Positions 54,030-62,757 of a stretch of 64,000 nucleotides of DNA are shown here, piece after piece. Each line of letters starts with the position of its first letter. Positions within the stretch are counted from its first letter, which is position 1. The DNA comes from Terriglobia bacterium (GTDB taxonomy: Bacteria > Acidobacteriota > Terriglobia > Terriglobales > Acidobacteriaceae): contig JAVUPY010000025.1 in assembly GCA_032252755.1 (NCBI GenBank), forward strand, positions 62,001 through 126,000, read 5' to 3'. A program made the position numbers and the translations under genes. The notes beneath the pieces were generated by a model. It was not told the origin of the DNA. It was given only the letters and a program-made list of their open reading frames with translations, and did no database searches.

Positions 54030-54734
54030 ATGCGAAACGTAGCAATAGTCCTTTTATTCACATCACTGGTACTGCCTTTGAATGCGCAAAAGAAGGAACA
54101 GGAACGCGTGAAGGACGCCGGCGAAGTGCTGACAGAGATCCTGAATATTCCTGACGACATACCGCAAGACCTGCTGGACAAGGCAGAGTGTGTGGTTGTG
54201 CTGCCGTCGGTGAAGAAGTTAGCGATCGGCATCGGCGGCAGCTATGGTCGGGGAGTGATGGTGTGTCGCAGCGGGGAGCACTTCACCGGACCTTGGGGCG
54301 CTCCGGCGTTCTTCGCGCTAGAGGGCGGTAACATCGGGTTCCAACTGGGAGGGCAAGCAACCGATTTTGTTCTGCTGGTGATGAACCCGCGAGGTGCGCG
54401 CTCGCTATTCAAGAGCAAGGTGAAGTTAGGAGCTGATGCCGCGGCCGCAGCGGGACCAAAAGGTCGATCGGCCGAGGCTGCAACGGATGTTGTGATGAAA
54501 GCGGAGATACTCTCCTACTCGCGATCCAAGGGACTGTTTGCCGGGGTGTCTCTGGAAGGCTCCACCCTGCGCTCCGACGGTGGAGCGAACCGAAATTTCT
54601 ATGGCAAAGACTTAAATGCCGAAGACATTCTTGCCAAGCATGAGGTCGGGGTGCCCGGAGCGGCCTCCCAACTTGTGGGCCTGCTGAACAGGAAATCACC
54701 CAGGAACAGATCCGATCCGAAATCACTTCAATAG
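54030..54734 (+). CDS. SYLF (YSC84-like) domain lipid-binding protein, exported
   Basis: The 234-residue protein starts with a signal peptide (about 1-19, ending LNAQ). The SYLF domain covers most of the rest, with AECVVVLPSVKKLAIGIGG, GGSYGRGVMVCRSGE, and FALEGGNIGFQLGGQATDFVLLVMN. SYLF proteins bind phosphoinositides or other lipids and in bacteria are periplasmic. A GGAGAGG ribosome binding site precedes the ATG. It is followed by a gap of about 200 bases and the ArsR regulator. Confidence 0.9.
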   Translation: MRNVAIVLLFTSLVLPLNAQKKEQERVKDAGEVLTEILNIPDDIPQDLLDKAECVVVLPSVKKLAIGIGGSYGRGVMVCRSGEHFTGPWGAPAFFALEGGNIGFQLGGQATDFVLLVMNPRGARSLFKSKVKLGADAAAAAGPKGRSAEAATDVVMKAEILSYSRSKGLFAGVSLEGSTLRSDGGANRNFYGKDLNAEDILAKHEVGVPGAASQLVGLLNRKSPRNRSDPKSLQ

Positions 54735-54938
54735 GATCGGTACGGTTTTAGGACCACTCTATTTTGTCTGCCATCGGCTGATATTCAAGACGCTCATCCT
54801 GGACGGTGCTGGTCCACTACTTCGGAGCCTAGTACGGTCCCAAACCGGTCGTCGACTCTGCTGAGTGCGCGCTCCGGATTCTCCTAAAGAAAAACATTGA
54901 CCAGCCAAAGCATTATATGCAAATATTCTAATCTTCAA

Positions 54939-55271
54939 ATGCCAGAACTATCACAATTTACTGCTGAGTTCTTCAAGGCTCTAGCGCATCCAGTGCGGAT
55001 CAAGATCCTGGATACGCTGCGCCATGGCGAGGTGACGGTAAACGACCTGAGCGCCCGGCTGAAAGTCGAGCAAAGTACGTTGTCTCAACAGCTTGCAGTG
55101 CTTCGGAAAAGCAACATTGTGGTGGGTCGCAAGGAAGGGCAGAACGTTTTCTATTCGGTGCAGGATCAGGCAATTTTTCGTTTGCTGGATGATGCCCGGC
55201 AGATCTTCAACAACCACCTTATCGATGTCAGGGACCTATTGTCGCAGTTAGCGCCCCTGAGCGAGAAATGA
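54939..55271 (+). CDS. ArsR-family transcriptional regulator of the Ehr locus
   Basis: From ATG 54939 the product is 110 residues (a TTG at 54897 gives 14 more, unlike the family). The winged HTH is clear: FFKALAHPVRIKILDTLRHGEVTVNDLSARL, then QSTLSQQLAVLRKSNIVVGRKEG. There is no ArsR CVCDLC or SmtB metal site, so it is probably a metal-independent ArsR member. The gene lies 77 bases before the HyfB homologue and points the same way. An ATAT-rich palindrome (TATATGCAAATAT, 54914-54926) just upstream could be its operator. Confidence 0.85.
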   Translation: MPELSQFTAEFFKALAHPVRIKILDTLRHGEVTVNDLSARLKVEQSTLSQQLAVLRKSNIVVGRKEGQNVFYSVQDQAIFRLLDDARQIFNNHLIDVRDLLSQLAPLSEK

Positions 55272-55348
55272 TGGATAACTGAGACGGGACAAGGCGGCCA
55301 GACGCTGCTTGGGGCTTCGTCAACTGGCCAACTCCCAGCAAATTCCTG

Positions 55349-57322
55349 ATGATGCAGATTGGTTTCGATTTATTCTTGGCAGTCTTGCTTTGTATTCCAG
55401 CAGTGACTCTGGTTGCCAGTCTCTGGAAAAAAGCACACATAATTCCTTCGGCGCTGCTGGTGCTTTCTCTGCTTGTTGGCGCGGTTGTTGCTGCTCTGAG
55501 CTTCTGGGGTGGATTCGGACTCAGCCTCGACTTATCGTATCTGGCGCCGTTTTCGTTCACCTTGACCGTCGACCGGCTCAGCGCCTTTTTCCTCTTATTG
55601 ATCTGCGTTGTGGGCGTGGCAACTGCGCTGTTCTCGACTTCCTATATCGAGCGCCACTATGAGGGCATGCGGCGCAATTGGATCTGGATCCTGCTGCCCC
55701 TGTTCCTGCTGTCGATGGTGCTGGTGGTTACCGCCTCGACGGCCTTCGCGTTCTTGTTCGGCTGGGAACTGATGACGCTGTTTTCCGCGGGACTGATCGT
55801 GGTGGACGGCGACTCGGAGAAGCGGCGCCACAACATTTATGTGTACCTGCTGATGATGCACGCAGGTGCGGCGGCCGTAGTCGCCGCTTTTCTGCTGTTC
55901 CTACCGCATGCTGAGGGATTGGACTTTGCGTCCATGCGGGCCAGTGCCGGCAATCTTCCGGTCGGCGTGCGCGCTGCCATGTTCGTCCTTGCCTTTATAG
56001 GGTTCGGCACCAAAGCCGGGATTGTGCCGTTGCACGTGTGGTTGCCCAAGGCCCACCCAATCGCGCCCAGTCCGGTATCGGCGCTGATGTCGGGCGTAAT
56101 GCTAAAGACCGCCATTTACGGGTTCGTCCGCTTTGCCTTCGATTTCCTCGGTGGCGGACCGAGTTGGTGGGGATATCTGGTGCTGGCTGCCGGTGCGCTT
56201 TCGGGTGTACTGGGAGTGTTGTACGCGATCGCCGAGCATGATCTGAAACGACTGCTGGCGTATCACAGTGTTGAGAATATCGGGATCATCTATCTCGGAC
56301 TCGGTTCGGCGCTGGTGTTTACCGCGAATCATGCGCCAGCATGGGCCGCGTTGGCGCTGATGGCCGCGCTGCTGCACACGCTCAATCACGCTTTATTCAA
56401 GAGCCTTCTCTTTCTCGGAGCCGGTGCCGTTTCCGATGGAGCCCACACGCTCGATATCGAAGAACTCGGCGGCCTGCTCAAGCGTATGCGCACAACAGGC
56501 ACGTTGTTCCTTATCGCGTGCTGCTCAATCGTTGGACTACCGTTATTCAACGGCTTTGTAAGTGAGTGGTTGACCTTCCGGGGATTTCTCGCGGGTGCTG
56601 CTTTATCGAACGTAAGCGCCTCCATAACTCTGCCGCTGATGACCGGGGTGCTGGCCCTGATCGGCGGGCTCGCCGCTGCCTGTTTCGCGAAAGTGTACGG
56701 CGTGGCTTTTCTTGGACGGCCGCGAAGTGCTGAAGCCGAGCAAGCACATGAAGTTCCTATCCCAATGCTTATCGGTATGGCGGTACTTGGCGTGGCTTGC
56801 GTAGTAATCGGCGTTGTGCCTGGGATAGTACTGCGCCCACTCAGTGCCGCTGTAACAGGAGTGATGCACGGAGCTGTCGTACCGGCGGAAGCCACATCCA
56901 TCGCGCGAGTGCTGCCGTGGGTCGCAGTCGGGGCAGTCGGGATCGTATTGCTTCTCGTCGCGATGCGCCGCGTTGCGCGTGTGACCGCCACCTGGGCGTG
57001 CGGAATGCCGGGCCTGGATGCTCGCATGCAATACACTTCCACGTCGTTTTCGAAGCCGCTGCGGCGAGTGTTCGCGCAAGTCTACCGTCCCGACCGGAGC
57101 ATCGAAGTGCTGCCGGCGGACCAACCGTACTTCCCGAATTCGGTTTCGTATCGCTCGGTGAGAACTACGTCGTTTGAGAAATATCTCTATCGCCCCGGGG
57201 TGGACGCTATTGTCTCCGTGTCGCACCGGCTGCGACGCCTGCAGACGGGGAACATCCAGGTTTACCTGCTTTACATGTTCCTGGCGCTGGTGGCCCTGCT
57301 CGTTTTCATGAGGTTCGCATGA
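55349..57322 (+). CDS. hyfB: HyfB-like proton-pumping membrane subunit (NuoL/MrpA family)
   Basis: The 657-residue protein has about sixteen membrane helices and the NuoL-type signatures FGTKAGIVPLHVWLPKAHPIAPSPVSALMSG and YHSVENIGIIYLGLG. It is one of the ion-translocating subunits in group 4 hydrogenases, related to complex I. The C-terminus has a cytoplasmic segment with CGMPGLDARMQYTS, typical of HyfB. Its last bases (ATGA) overlap the next gene, the start of a tightly coupled operon. Confidence 0.9.
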   Translation: MMQIGFDLFLAVLLCIPAVTLVASLWKKAHIIPSALLVLSLLVGAVVAALSFWGGFGLSLDLSYLAPFSFTLTVDRLSAFFLLLICVVGVATALFSTSYIERHYEGMRRNWIWILLPLFLLSMVLVVTASTAFAFLFGWELMTLFSAGLIVVDGDSEKRRHNIYVYLLMMHAGAAAVVAAFLLFLPHAEGLDFASMRASAGNLPVGVRAAMFVLAFIGFGTKAGIVPLHVWLPKAHPIAPSPVSALMSGVMLKTAIYGFVRFAFDFLGGGPSWWGYLVLAAGALSGVLGVLYAIAEHDLKRLLAYHSVENIGIIYLGLGSALVFTANHAPAWAALALMAALLHTLNHALFKSLLFLGAGAVSDGAHTLDIEELGGLLKRMRTTGTLFLIACCSIVGLPLFNGFVSEWLTFRGFLAGAALSNVSASITLPLMTGVLALIGGLAAACFAKVYGVAFLGRPRSAEAEQAHEVPIPMLIGMAVLGVACVVIGVVPGIVLRPLSAAVTGVMHGAVVPAEATSIARVLPWVAVGAVGIVLLLVAMRRVARVTATWACGMPGLDARMQYTSTSFSKPLRRVFAQVYRPDRSIEVLPADQPYFPNSVSYRSVRTTSFEKYLYRPGVDAIVSVSHRLRRLQTGNIQVYLLYMFLALVALLVFMRFA

Positions 57323-58257
57323 CAGCCGCGATCGACTTATTTCAAGTCCTGCTATTGATTGCTGTGGCGCCGCTCATACGCGGAGTGATCGCGCGCATCA
57401 AGGCGCGAATCCAAAACCGGCACGGGGCCAGCGTGTGGCGTCCATATGCCGACTTGTGGAAGCTGCTTCACAAAGAGGATCTGGTACCGCCCTCAGCCTC
57501 CACTGTGTTTCGCCTGGCACCTATCGTGCTCTTCGCGGTGACGGCCGTGGCTGCGGCATTCGTGCCGGTACTGCGGGACTCGGCGTTGCTCGGAGTCACC
57601 GGCGATTTCATTCTGCTGGTGTATCTGCTGGCCTTGGGACGTTTTTTCCTGATGCTTGGCGCCATGGACGGTGGCAGTGCGTTTGGTGGCATGGGCGCCA
57701 GCCGTGAGGCGTTGGTCTCCACGCTTGCCGAGGCGCCGCTGCTGCTCGGGTTGCTGTCCGTGGCGATTGCCGCGCACACGGCCAGCATTGCGGGTATCGT
57801 GCATTGGACATTGGGGCAGGACTTTAGCCGCGTGTCCGCCATTCACGCGCTGGCATTTGCCGCATTAGCGCTGGTCGCGATCGCAGAAACAGGCCGTATC
57901 CCCGTTGATAACCCGACGACTCACCTTGAACTCACGATGATTCACGAGGCCATGGTGCTGGAATATTCCGGGCCGAGCCTCGCCCTTATCGAGTGGGCCA
58001 GCGCCATCAAGCTAACGGTAGTACTGGCGCTGCTGATTGCGCTATTCGCGCCGTGGGGGATGGCGACGACCTTTTCCGTTTTGTCAGTTTCGATCGCATT
58101 GTTCGCGCTGCTGGCGAAGGTCGCTGTTCTTGCTGTCGGCATTGCGGTAATCGAGAGCAGCGTGGCGAAGCTGCGAATGTACCTGGTTCCGGATTTCCTG
58201 GGGGTCGCGACGGCGCTGGCGATCCTCGCGGTAGTGTTTACGGCGGTGATGAGGTGA
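57319..58257 (+). CDS. hyfC: HyfC-like membrane subunit (NuoH family)
   Basis: The 312-residue protein has eight predicted helices. The cytosolic loop RIKARIQNRHGASVWRPYADLWKLLHKE and the segment ETGRIPVDNPTTHLELTMIHEAMVLEYSG are the conserved NuoH/HyfC signatures that contact the hydrophilic subunits and carry acidic residues for ion coupling. Start overlaps hyfB by four bases. Three bases separate it from the next gene. Confidence 0.93.
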   Translation: MTAAIDLFQVLLLIAVAPLIRGVIARIKARIQNRHGASVWRPYADLWKLLHKEDLVPPSASTVFRLAPIVLFAVTAVAAAFVPVLRDSALLGVTGDFILLVYLLALGRFFLMLGAMDGGSAFGGMGASREALVSTLAEAPLLLGLLSVAIAAHTASIAGIVHWTLGQDFSRVSAIHALAFAALALVAIAETGRIPVDNPTTHLELTMIHEAMVLEYSGPSLALIEWASAIKLTVVLALLIALFAPWGMATTFSVLSVSIALFALLAKVAVLAVGIAVIESSVAKLRMYLVPDFLGVATALAILAVVFTAVMR

Positions 58258-58260
58258 GGT

Positions 58261-58923
58261 ATGGGATTGTTTGAAGTGGCGGCGACCAAGGCGTTGGCAT
58301 CCTCTGCCGTCTTTCTGTTCATAACGGTGCTGCTGATGGCGGCGGCCAAGCGGATTTCGACTTGCATTGTGCTGTTCAGTGCGCAATGCGCGGTGATGAC
58401 GGCGCAAATTCTCGCCACCGCATGGGTCTACCATTCCGCCGAGGCGTACGCGGTGGCGGCCCTGGTGTTCGCCGTAAAAGTGGTGGCCATTCCGTATGTG
58501 CTTTTCCGTATCGTGGACGCCTTAAAGACAGTACGAGAGGTCCAAGCATCCACCACGCCAGCGCAGTCGGTATATATCGCCTGCGCCTTGATTCTGCTCT
58601 CATTCTTTGCGGTTGCGCCGTACGTGCGCGCACTGCGCCTGGATGAGGACATGCTTGCAGCCGCAGTCGCCCTGGTGCTCACCGGCGCGTTTCTCATGGT
58701 CAGCCGCAGGAAGGCGGTCATGCAGGTGGTTGGGTTGCTGGTGCTGGAGAACGGCATCTTCCTGGCTGCGCTCACCACTACCTTCGGCATGCCGCTGGTG
58801 ATCGAAATCGGTATCTTCTTCGACCTTCTGATGGGCGTGTTCCTCATGGGGCTGTTCGTGTTTCGGATTCGCGACACTTTCGAGCACTTGGACGTTTCCA
58901 AGCTGCGTAAGTTGAGAGGCTGA
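58261..58923 (+). CDS. hyfE: HyfE-like membrane subunit (NuoK family)
   Basis: The 220-residue protein has seven or so helices. The C-terminal half has VGLLVLENGIFLAAL and EIGIFFDLLMGVFLMGLF, the NuoK-like motifs with the conserved membrane Glu residues. It is the third ion-pump subunit of the locus. It is separated by three and four bases from its neighbours. Confidence 0.9.
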   Translation: MGLFEVAATKALASSAVFLFITVLLMAAAKRISTCIVLFSAQCAVMTAQILATAWVYHSAEAYAVAALVFAVKVVAIPYVLFRIVDALKTVREVQASTTPAQSVYIACALILLSFFAVAPYVRALRLDEDMLAAAVALVLTGAFLMVSRRKAVMQVVGLLVLENGIFLAALTTTFGMPLVIEIGIFFDLLMGVFLMGLFVFRIRDTFEHLDVSKLRKLRG

Positions 58924-58927
58924 GGCG

Positions 58928-60385
58928 ATGGTACTGATTTTCCCGTTGCTGGTTCCGATCGTCGCCGCGTGCGTCATGTTCTGGTGCAGAAAGCCGGTCG
59001 TGGCAAATGTGATGGCGATGGTGTTCGGAGGCTTGGAGTTGATCGCCATCGGTAATGCAGTATGGGCGACTCATCGTGCAGGAACGATCACTGCGGGTCA
59101 CTACTTGCGCGCTGACGGGCTGACATCTTTCTTCCTGATAAATCTTGGCCTCATCTTCGCGCTGGTGCTGGCCTACTCGGTCGGTTATCTGCGCCACATC
59201 CCAGAAGGACGGTTTTCTTCGCCTCGCTGGTTTTATGGCCTGGTGTTCCTGTTCCTGTTCACGATGATGGCTGTGTACCTCTCCGCGAATCTGGGGATGA
59301 TGTGGATCTTCGTCGAGGCCACAACATTGGCGTCCGCGCTGCTGGTCGGCTTCTACAACACCGAAGGGGCGGTGGAGGCCGGCTGGAAATACCTGATCCT
59401 GTGCACGGTCGGCATTGCTTTTGCACTGTTCGGAACCATTGCGCTGTACCTGGCTGCGGTACGCAGCGGTGTAAATCCAGAATCGGCTCTGGACTGGGCT
59501 ACGCTGATGAGCGCCGCTCCCGGATTTAGTGGCGTCCAGGAAGTACTGAAACTCGCCTTTGTCTTTGTGGCCGTCGGGTACGGAACCAAGATCGGGTTCG
59601 TACCGATGCACAGTTGGCTGCCCGACGCGCACGCGGAAGCGCCCTCGCCAATCAGCGCTCTACTATCGGCCGTACTGCTGAACTGCGCTCTTTACGCCCT
59701 GCTGCGCTTCGAAGCCATCACCTCGCTCGCCATGGGCCACGGTTTCAGCCGTACCCTGCTGCTGATCTTCGGCGGACTTTCCGTCACGGTTGCGGCGTTA
59801 CTCATGGTTGTGCAGAGGAACCTGAAGCGTCTGCTGGCCTACAGCAGCATCGAGCACATGGGGATCGTGGCGATCGGCGTCGGACTGGGTGGCCCCCTGG
59901 GTCTGTATGGCGCGCTGTTGCACGCGTTCAATCACTCAATTGCCAAAACACTCTTATTCTTCAGCGCCGGCAGCGTGCGCGAGAACTTCGGCACATTGCA
60001 GATGGATCGTATCCGCGGCATGGCTCGCGCGTTGCCCTGGACCAGTACGGCTCTGGTGATCGGCAGCATCGCCATTGTCGGCTTGCCGCCCTTCGGGTTG
60101 TTCGTCAGCGAATTCGTGATACTGACGGAAGCTTTCGCGGAAGCGCGCTTTATGATCGCGATCATCCTTCTCGTAGCACTGTCCATAGTGTTCGGAGCGC
60201 TGCTTTATCACTTTCAGCGCATGCTGGCAGGCGAGGCGGAAAGAAGTATTGCCGGCCCTCGAATGTTGATCTCGGATTTCGGTGTCATGGGTATTTGCGC
60301 AGGCTGCCTGCTGGTGCTGGGCGTCCGCATCCCCACAGCCTTAACGCATTTGCTCCAAAGCGCCACGACGGTCTTGCACCCATGA
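58928..60385 (+). CDS. hyfF: HyfF-like proton-pumping membrane subunit (NuoN/NuoM family)
   Basis: The 485-residue protein has about fourteen helices and the NuoN-type segment YGTKIGFVPMHSWLPDAHAEAPSPISALLSAVLLN. A second signature, KRLLAYSSIEHMGIVAIGVG, follows. It is the second large ion-translocating subunit of the complex. Its stop overlaps the HyfG start as ATGA. Confidence 0.93.
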   Translation: MVLIFPLLVPIVAACVMFWCRKPVVANVMAMVFGGLELIAIGNAVWATHRAGTITAGHYLRADGLTSFFLINLGLIFALVLAYSVGYLRHIPEGRFSSPRWFYGLVFLFLFTMMAVYLSANLGMMWIFVEATTLASALLVGFYNTEGAVEAGWKYLILCTVGIAFALFGTIALYLAAVRSGVNPESALDWATLMSAAPGFSGVQEVLKLAFVFVAVGYGTKIGFVPMHSWLPDAHAEAPSPISALLSAVLLNCALYALLRFEAITSLAMGHGFSRTLLLIFGGLSVTVAALLMVVQRNLKRLLAYSSIEHMGIVAIGVGLGGPLGLYGALLHAFNHSIAKTLLFFSAGSVRENFGTLQMDRIRGMARALPWTSTALVIGSIAIVGLPPFGLFVSEFVILTEAFAEARFMIAIILLVALSIVFGALLYHFQRMLAGEAERSIAGPRMLISDFGVMGICAGCLLVLGVRIPTALTHLLQSATTVLHP

Positions 60386-61797
60386 ATCCGACAGCTACCC
60401 AAGTCGCTAAGGAAGTCACTGTTCAGGAAGTTCTCACGGTGCTACGTACCGACAACGCTCGCCTGGTTTCGATCTTCGGCAGCATCGGTGACGACGGCAC
60501 GCGCCGGGCAAATTACATCATCGAGTCAGACAGCCGCGAGTACCGCGTGCTCACGTGCCGTGCCGACGGTTCGATACCTTCGGCAACGCCGATCACGCCG
60601 GGGGCTGCCTGGTACGAGCGCGAATTGCACGAGCAGTACGGTATCGCGATCGAAGGCCACCCCGATCTGCGGCCGTTGTTTGCTCATCCTGCGGACTATC
60701 CATTCCTTCAAGTCCAGGGTGAAGGCGTTTGTGAAGTGCCGGTCGGACCCGTGCACGCGGGAATCATCGAGCCGGGACATTTCCGCTTCAGCGTTGTGGG
60801 CGATACCGTTCTGCATCTCGAACTGCGCCACTTCTACACGCATAAAGGAACAGAGAAGCTGTTCGAAGGCACCTCGGTGCGAAATGGTCCGATCATCGCC
60901 GAGTCGGTTTCCGGCGATCATTGTTTCTCGCATGCCGTGGCCTATTGCCAAGCGGTGGAGAACGCGATCGGTATTAGCGTTCCTGTCCGCGCCGAGGCCA
61001 TTCGTCTTGTAGGCCTGGAACTGGAACGTATGGTGGCCCACATCGCCGACGTGGGGGCGCTCTGCCGTGATGTAGGCTTCACCGTACCCGCTGCCTACAC
61101 CGCACGGATCAAGGAATCGCTATTGCAGAGTTCTGTGCGGATAGTGGGAACCCGCTTCTGGCGTGGAGTCGCAATACCGGGAGGGGTTCGCTGCGATATT
61201 TCCGACGCTGGCGCACATGAACTCCGCCGCACCGTTGCCACCGCCGCGGGCGATTTCGCGGAACTCGCGCGCATCATTCTCGAAACGCCCTCGGTGCAGA
61301 ACCGCTTCGAGTCCACCGGTGTCTTGAAGGAGGAAGATGCGCGTGCCTTGGGAGTGGTGGGTCTAATAGCGCGGGCCAGCAACGTGAAACTGGACGTCCG
61401 CCGCGATCATCCCTATGGCCGCTATCGCGATGTGCAAGTCGAAGCGCCGCGGTTCCATTACGGCGACGTGCTGGCGCGTGCGCGCATGCGCATTGAAGAG
61501 ACCGCCATTTCGGCGCGCCTGATACAGGACACGCTGGCCACACTGCCGTCGAGCACGCTCGCGGCTGCGCTTCCGGCAGATGCGAGCGGAAAGGGCTTCT
61601 CTGCCGTGGAATCGCCGAGGGGAGAGCTTCTCTACTGGATCGGCGTGCGCGATGGAAGCATAATGCGCTGCCACATCAAATCGCCATCCTTCCAGAACTG
61701 GCCCGCCTTGCCGCTGGCGATGCCCGGCAACATCATTGCCGATTTTCCCCTGATCAATAAGAGCTTCAATCTTTCCTATTCCGGGTGCGACCGATGA
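60382..61797 (+). CDS. hyfG: HyfG/HycE-like large subunit lacking the NiFe-binding cysteines
   Basis: I chose ATG 60382, in the ATGA overlap with hyfF, although the frame runs back to 59614. The 471-residue protein is a NuoC-like domain (about 1-130, with AWYERELHEQYGIAIEGHPDLRPLF) joined to a NuoD-like domain. Two places where NiFe hydrogenases have CxxC pairs are altered. The first, ERVCGICGF in HycE-type proteins, reads E174-SVSGDHCF with S177 and H180 in the cysteine positions. The second, DPCYSCTDR, reads NLSYSGCDR with S465 and G468. It cannot hold a NiFe centre. Confidence 0.9.
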   Translation: MNPTATQVAKEVTVQEVLTVLRTDNARLVSIFGSIGDDGTRRANYIIESDSREYRVLTCRADGSIPSATPITPGAAWYERELHEQYGIAIEGHPDLRPLFAHPADYPFLQVQGEGVCEVPVGPVHAGIIEPGHFRFSVVGDTVLHLELRHFYTHKGTEKLFEGTSVRNGPIIAESVSGDHCFSHAVAYCQAVENAIGISVPVRAEAIRLVGLELERMVAHIADVGALCRDVGFTVPAAYTARIKESLLQSSVRIVGTRFWRGVAIPGGVRCDISDAGAHELRRTVATAAGDFAELARIILETPSVQNRFESTGVLKEEDARALGVVGLIARASNVKLDVRRDHPYGRYRDVQVEAPRFHYGDVLARARMRIEETAISARLIQDTLATLPSSTLAAALPADASGKGFSAVESPRGELLYWIGVRDGSIMRCHIKSPSFQNWPALPLAMPGNIIADFPLINKSFNLSYSGCDR

Positions 61798-62576
61798 TTT
61801 TCGACGTTGTGAAACGCAGTTTGCAGAGTCCGAACGTGTTGATTCCGGTCGAACATCTACTGGGCGATTGCCGCGGTAGCCGTCTGCCGGACGTGCATGC
61901 GGCCATGCTGACCAACGCCATTGCAGAACGCGTGGTCGCGGCCTGTCCAACCTCCGCACTGAGCTACAGAGATAGGAAGCTGAGCCTCAACTATGGCGAC
62001 TGTATTGGCTGCGGACGCTGTATTGAAGCCGGTGAGGGGGCGCTTTGTGCCGCGGAAAAACTCACCTGTTGCGGGGTTTCCAAGCAGGGCCTGGTGCGAA
62101 CATGGAACATCGAAGATGGTGTTGAACTGCTTGCGGATGAAGCCGTATTGACCGCCGCTGCCGCCGAAATTCGTAGCATTGTCGGACGGGCGCTGAATAT
62201 CCGCGAAGTAGATGCTGGTTCCTGCAATGGTTGCGAAGGCGAAATCATCGCACTCACGAATCCCTACTACGACTTGGAGCGCTTCGGGATCCATTTCGTC
62301 GCTTCCCCGAAACACGCGGACCTGCTGTTGGTAACGGGACCCGTTACGAAGAACATGTCCGAAGCCGTCCGGCAAACGTACGAGGCGACGCCCTCGCCCA
62401 AACTGGTCGTTGCTGTCGGCGCGTGCGGTTGCACCGGAGGTATCTTTGCCGGCAGCGATTCGGTGGTCGGCGGCGTTGAGAAGGTTATTCCCGTAGACGC
62501 CTACATTCCGGGTTGTCCGCCGACTCCTGCCATGCTCCTTTCAGGTATTTTGCAGGCGTTACGCCATGGCTCATGA
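61794..62576 (+). CDS. Fused ferredoxin-NuoB-like electron-transfer subunit
   Basis: From ATG 61794 (ATGA overlap with hyfG) the protein is 260 residues. Residues 1-95 are half-degenerate ferredoxin: C51-P with C70-x2-C73-x2-C76 forms one 4Fe-4S site, and the usual first site is lost. Residues 105-260 are NuoB/HyfI-like with C144-x2-C147, C211 and C241, the four ligands of the N2-type cluster. It would carry electrons to the hydrogenase-like large subunit. In E. coli Hyf, HyfH and HyfI are separate. Confidence 0.9.
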   Translation: MIFDVVKRSLQSPNVLIPVEHLLGDCRGSRLPDVHAAMLTNAIAERVVAACPTSALSYRDRKLSLNYGDCIGCGRCIEAGEGALCAAEKLTCCGVSKQGLVRTWNIEDGVELLADEAVLTAAAAEIRSIVGRALNIREVDAGSCNGCEGEIIALTNPYYDLERFGIHFVASPKHADLLLVTGPVTKNMSEAVRQTYEATPSPKLVVAVGACGCTGGIFAGSDSVVGGVEKVIPVDAYIPGCPPTPAMLLSGILQALRHGS

Positions 62577-62757
62577 ACGATACTGCTGTGTGCGACGAAG
62601 CTAGTTGATTGCACTGGACGCACCGCAAGATTTCACTGATGATTACGGGCAACGGTTGACGTCGGTTTGGACAACTGCTGTTTTCCACGCTGCGGGCGCG
62701 TCTTTACTCTGAGCAGTCGAACTGCAATAAGAATGTTATCGAGAGGACATCTCTCCT

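Noticed and set aside
59614-60381. In-frame upstream extension of the HyfG gene
   Set aside because: It overlaps hyfF in another frame and has a compositionally odd Arg/His-rich product; NuoC-like homology begins only after 60382.
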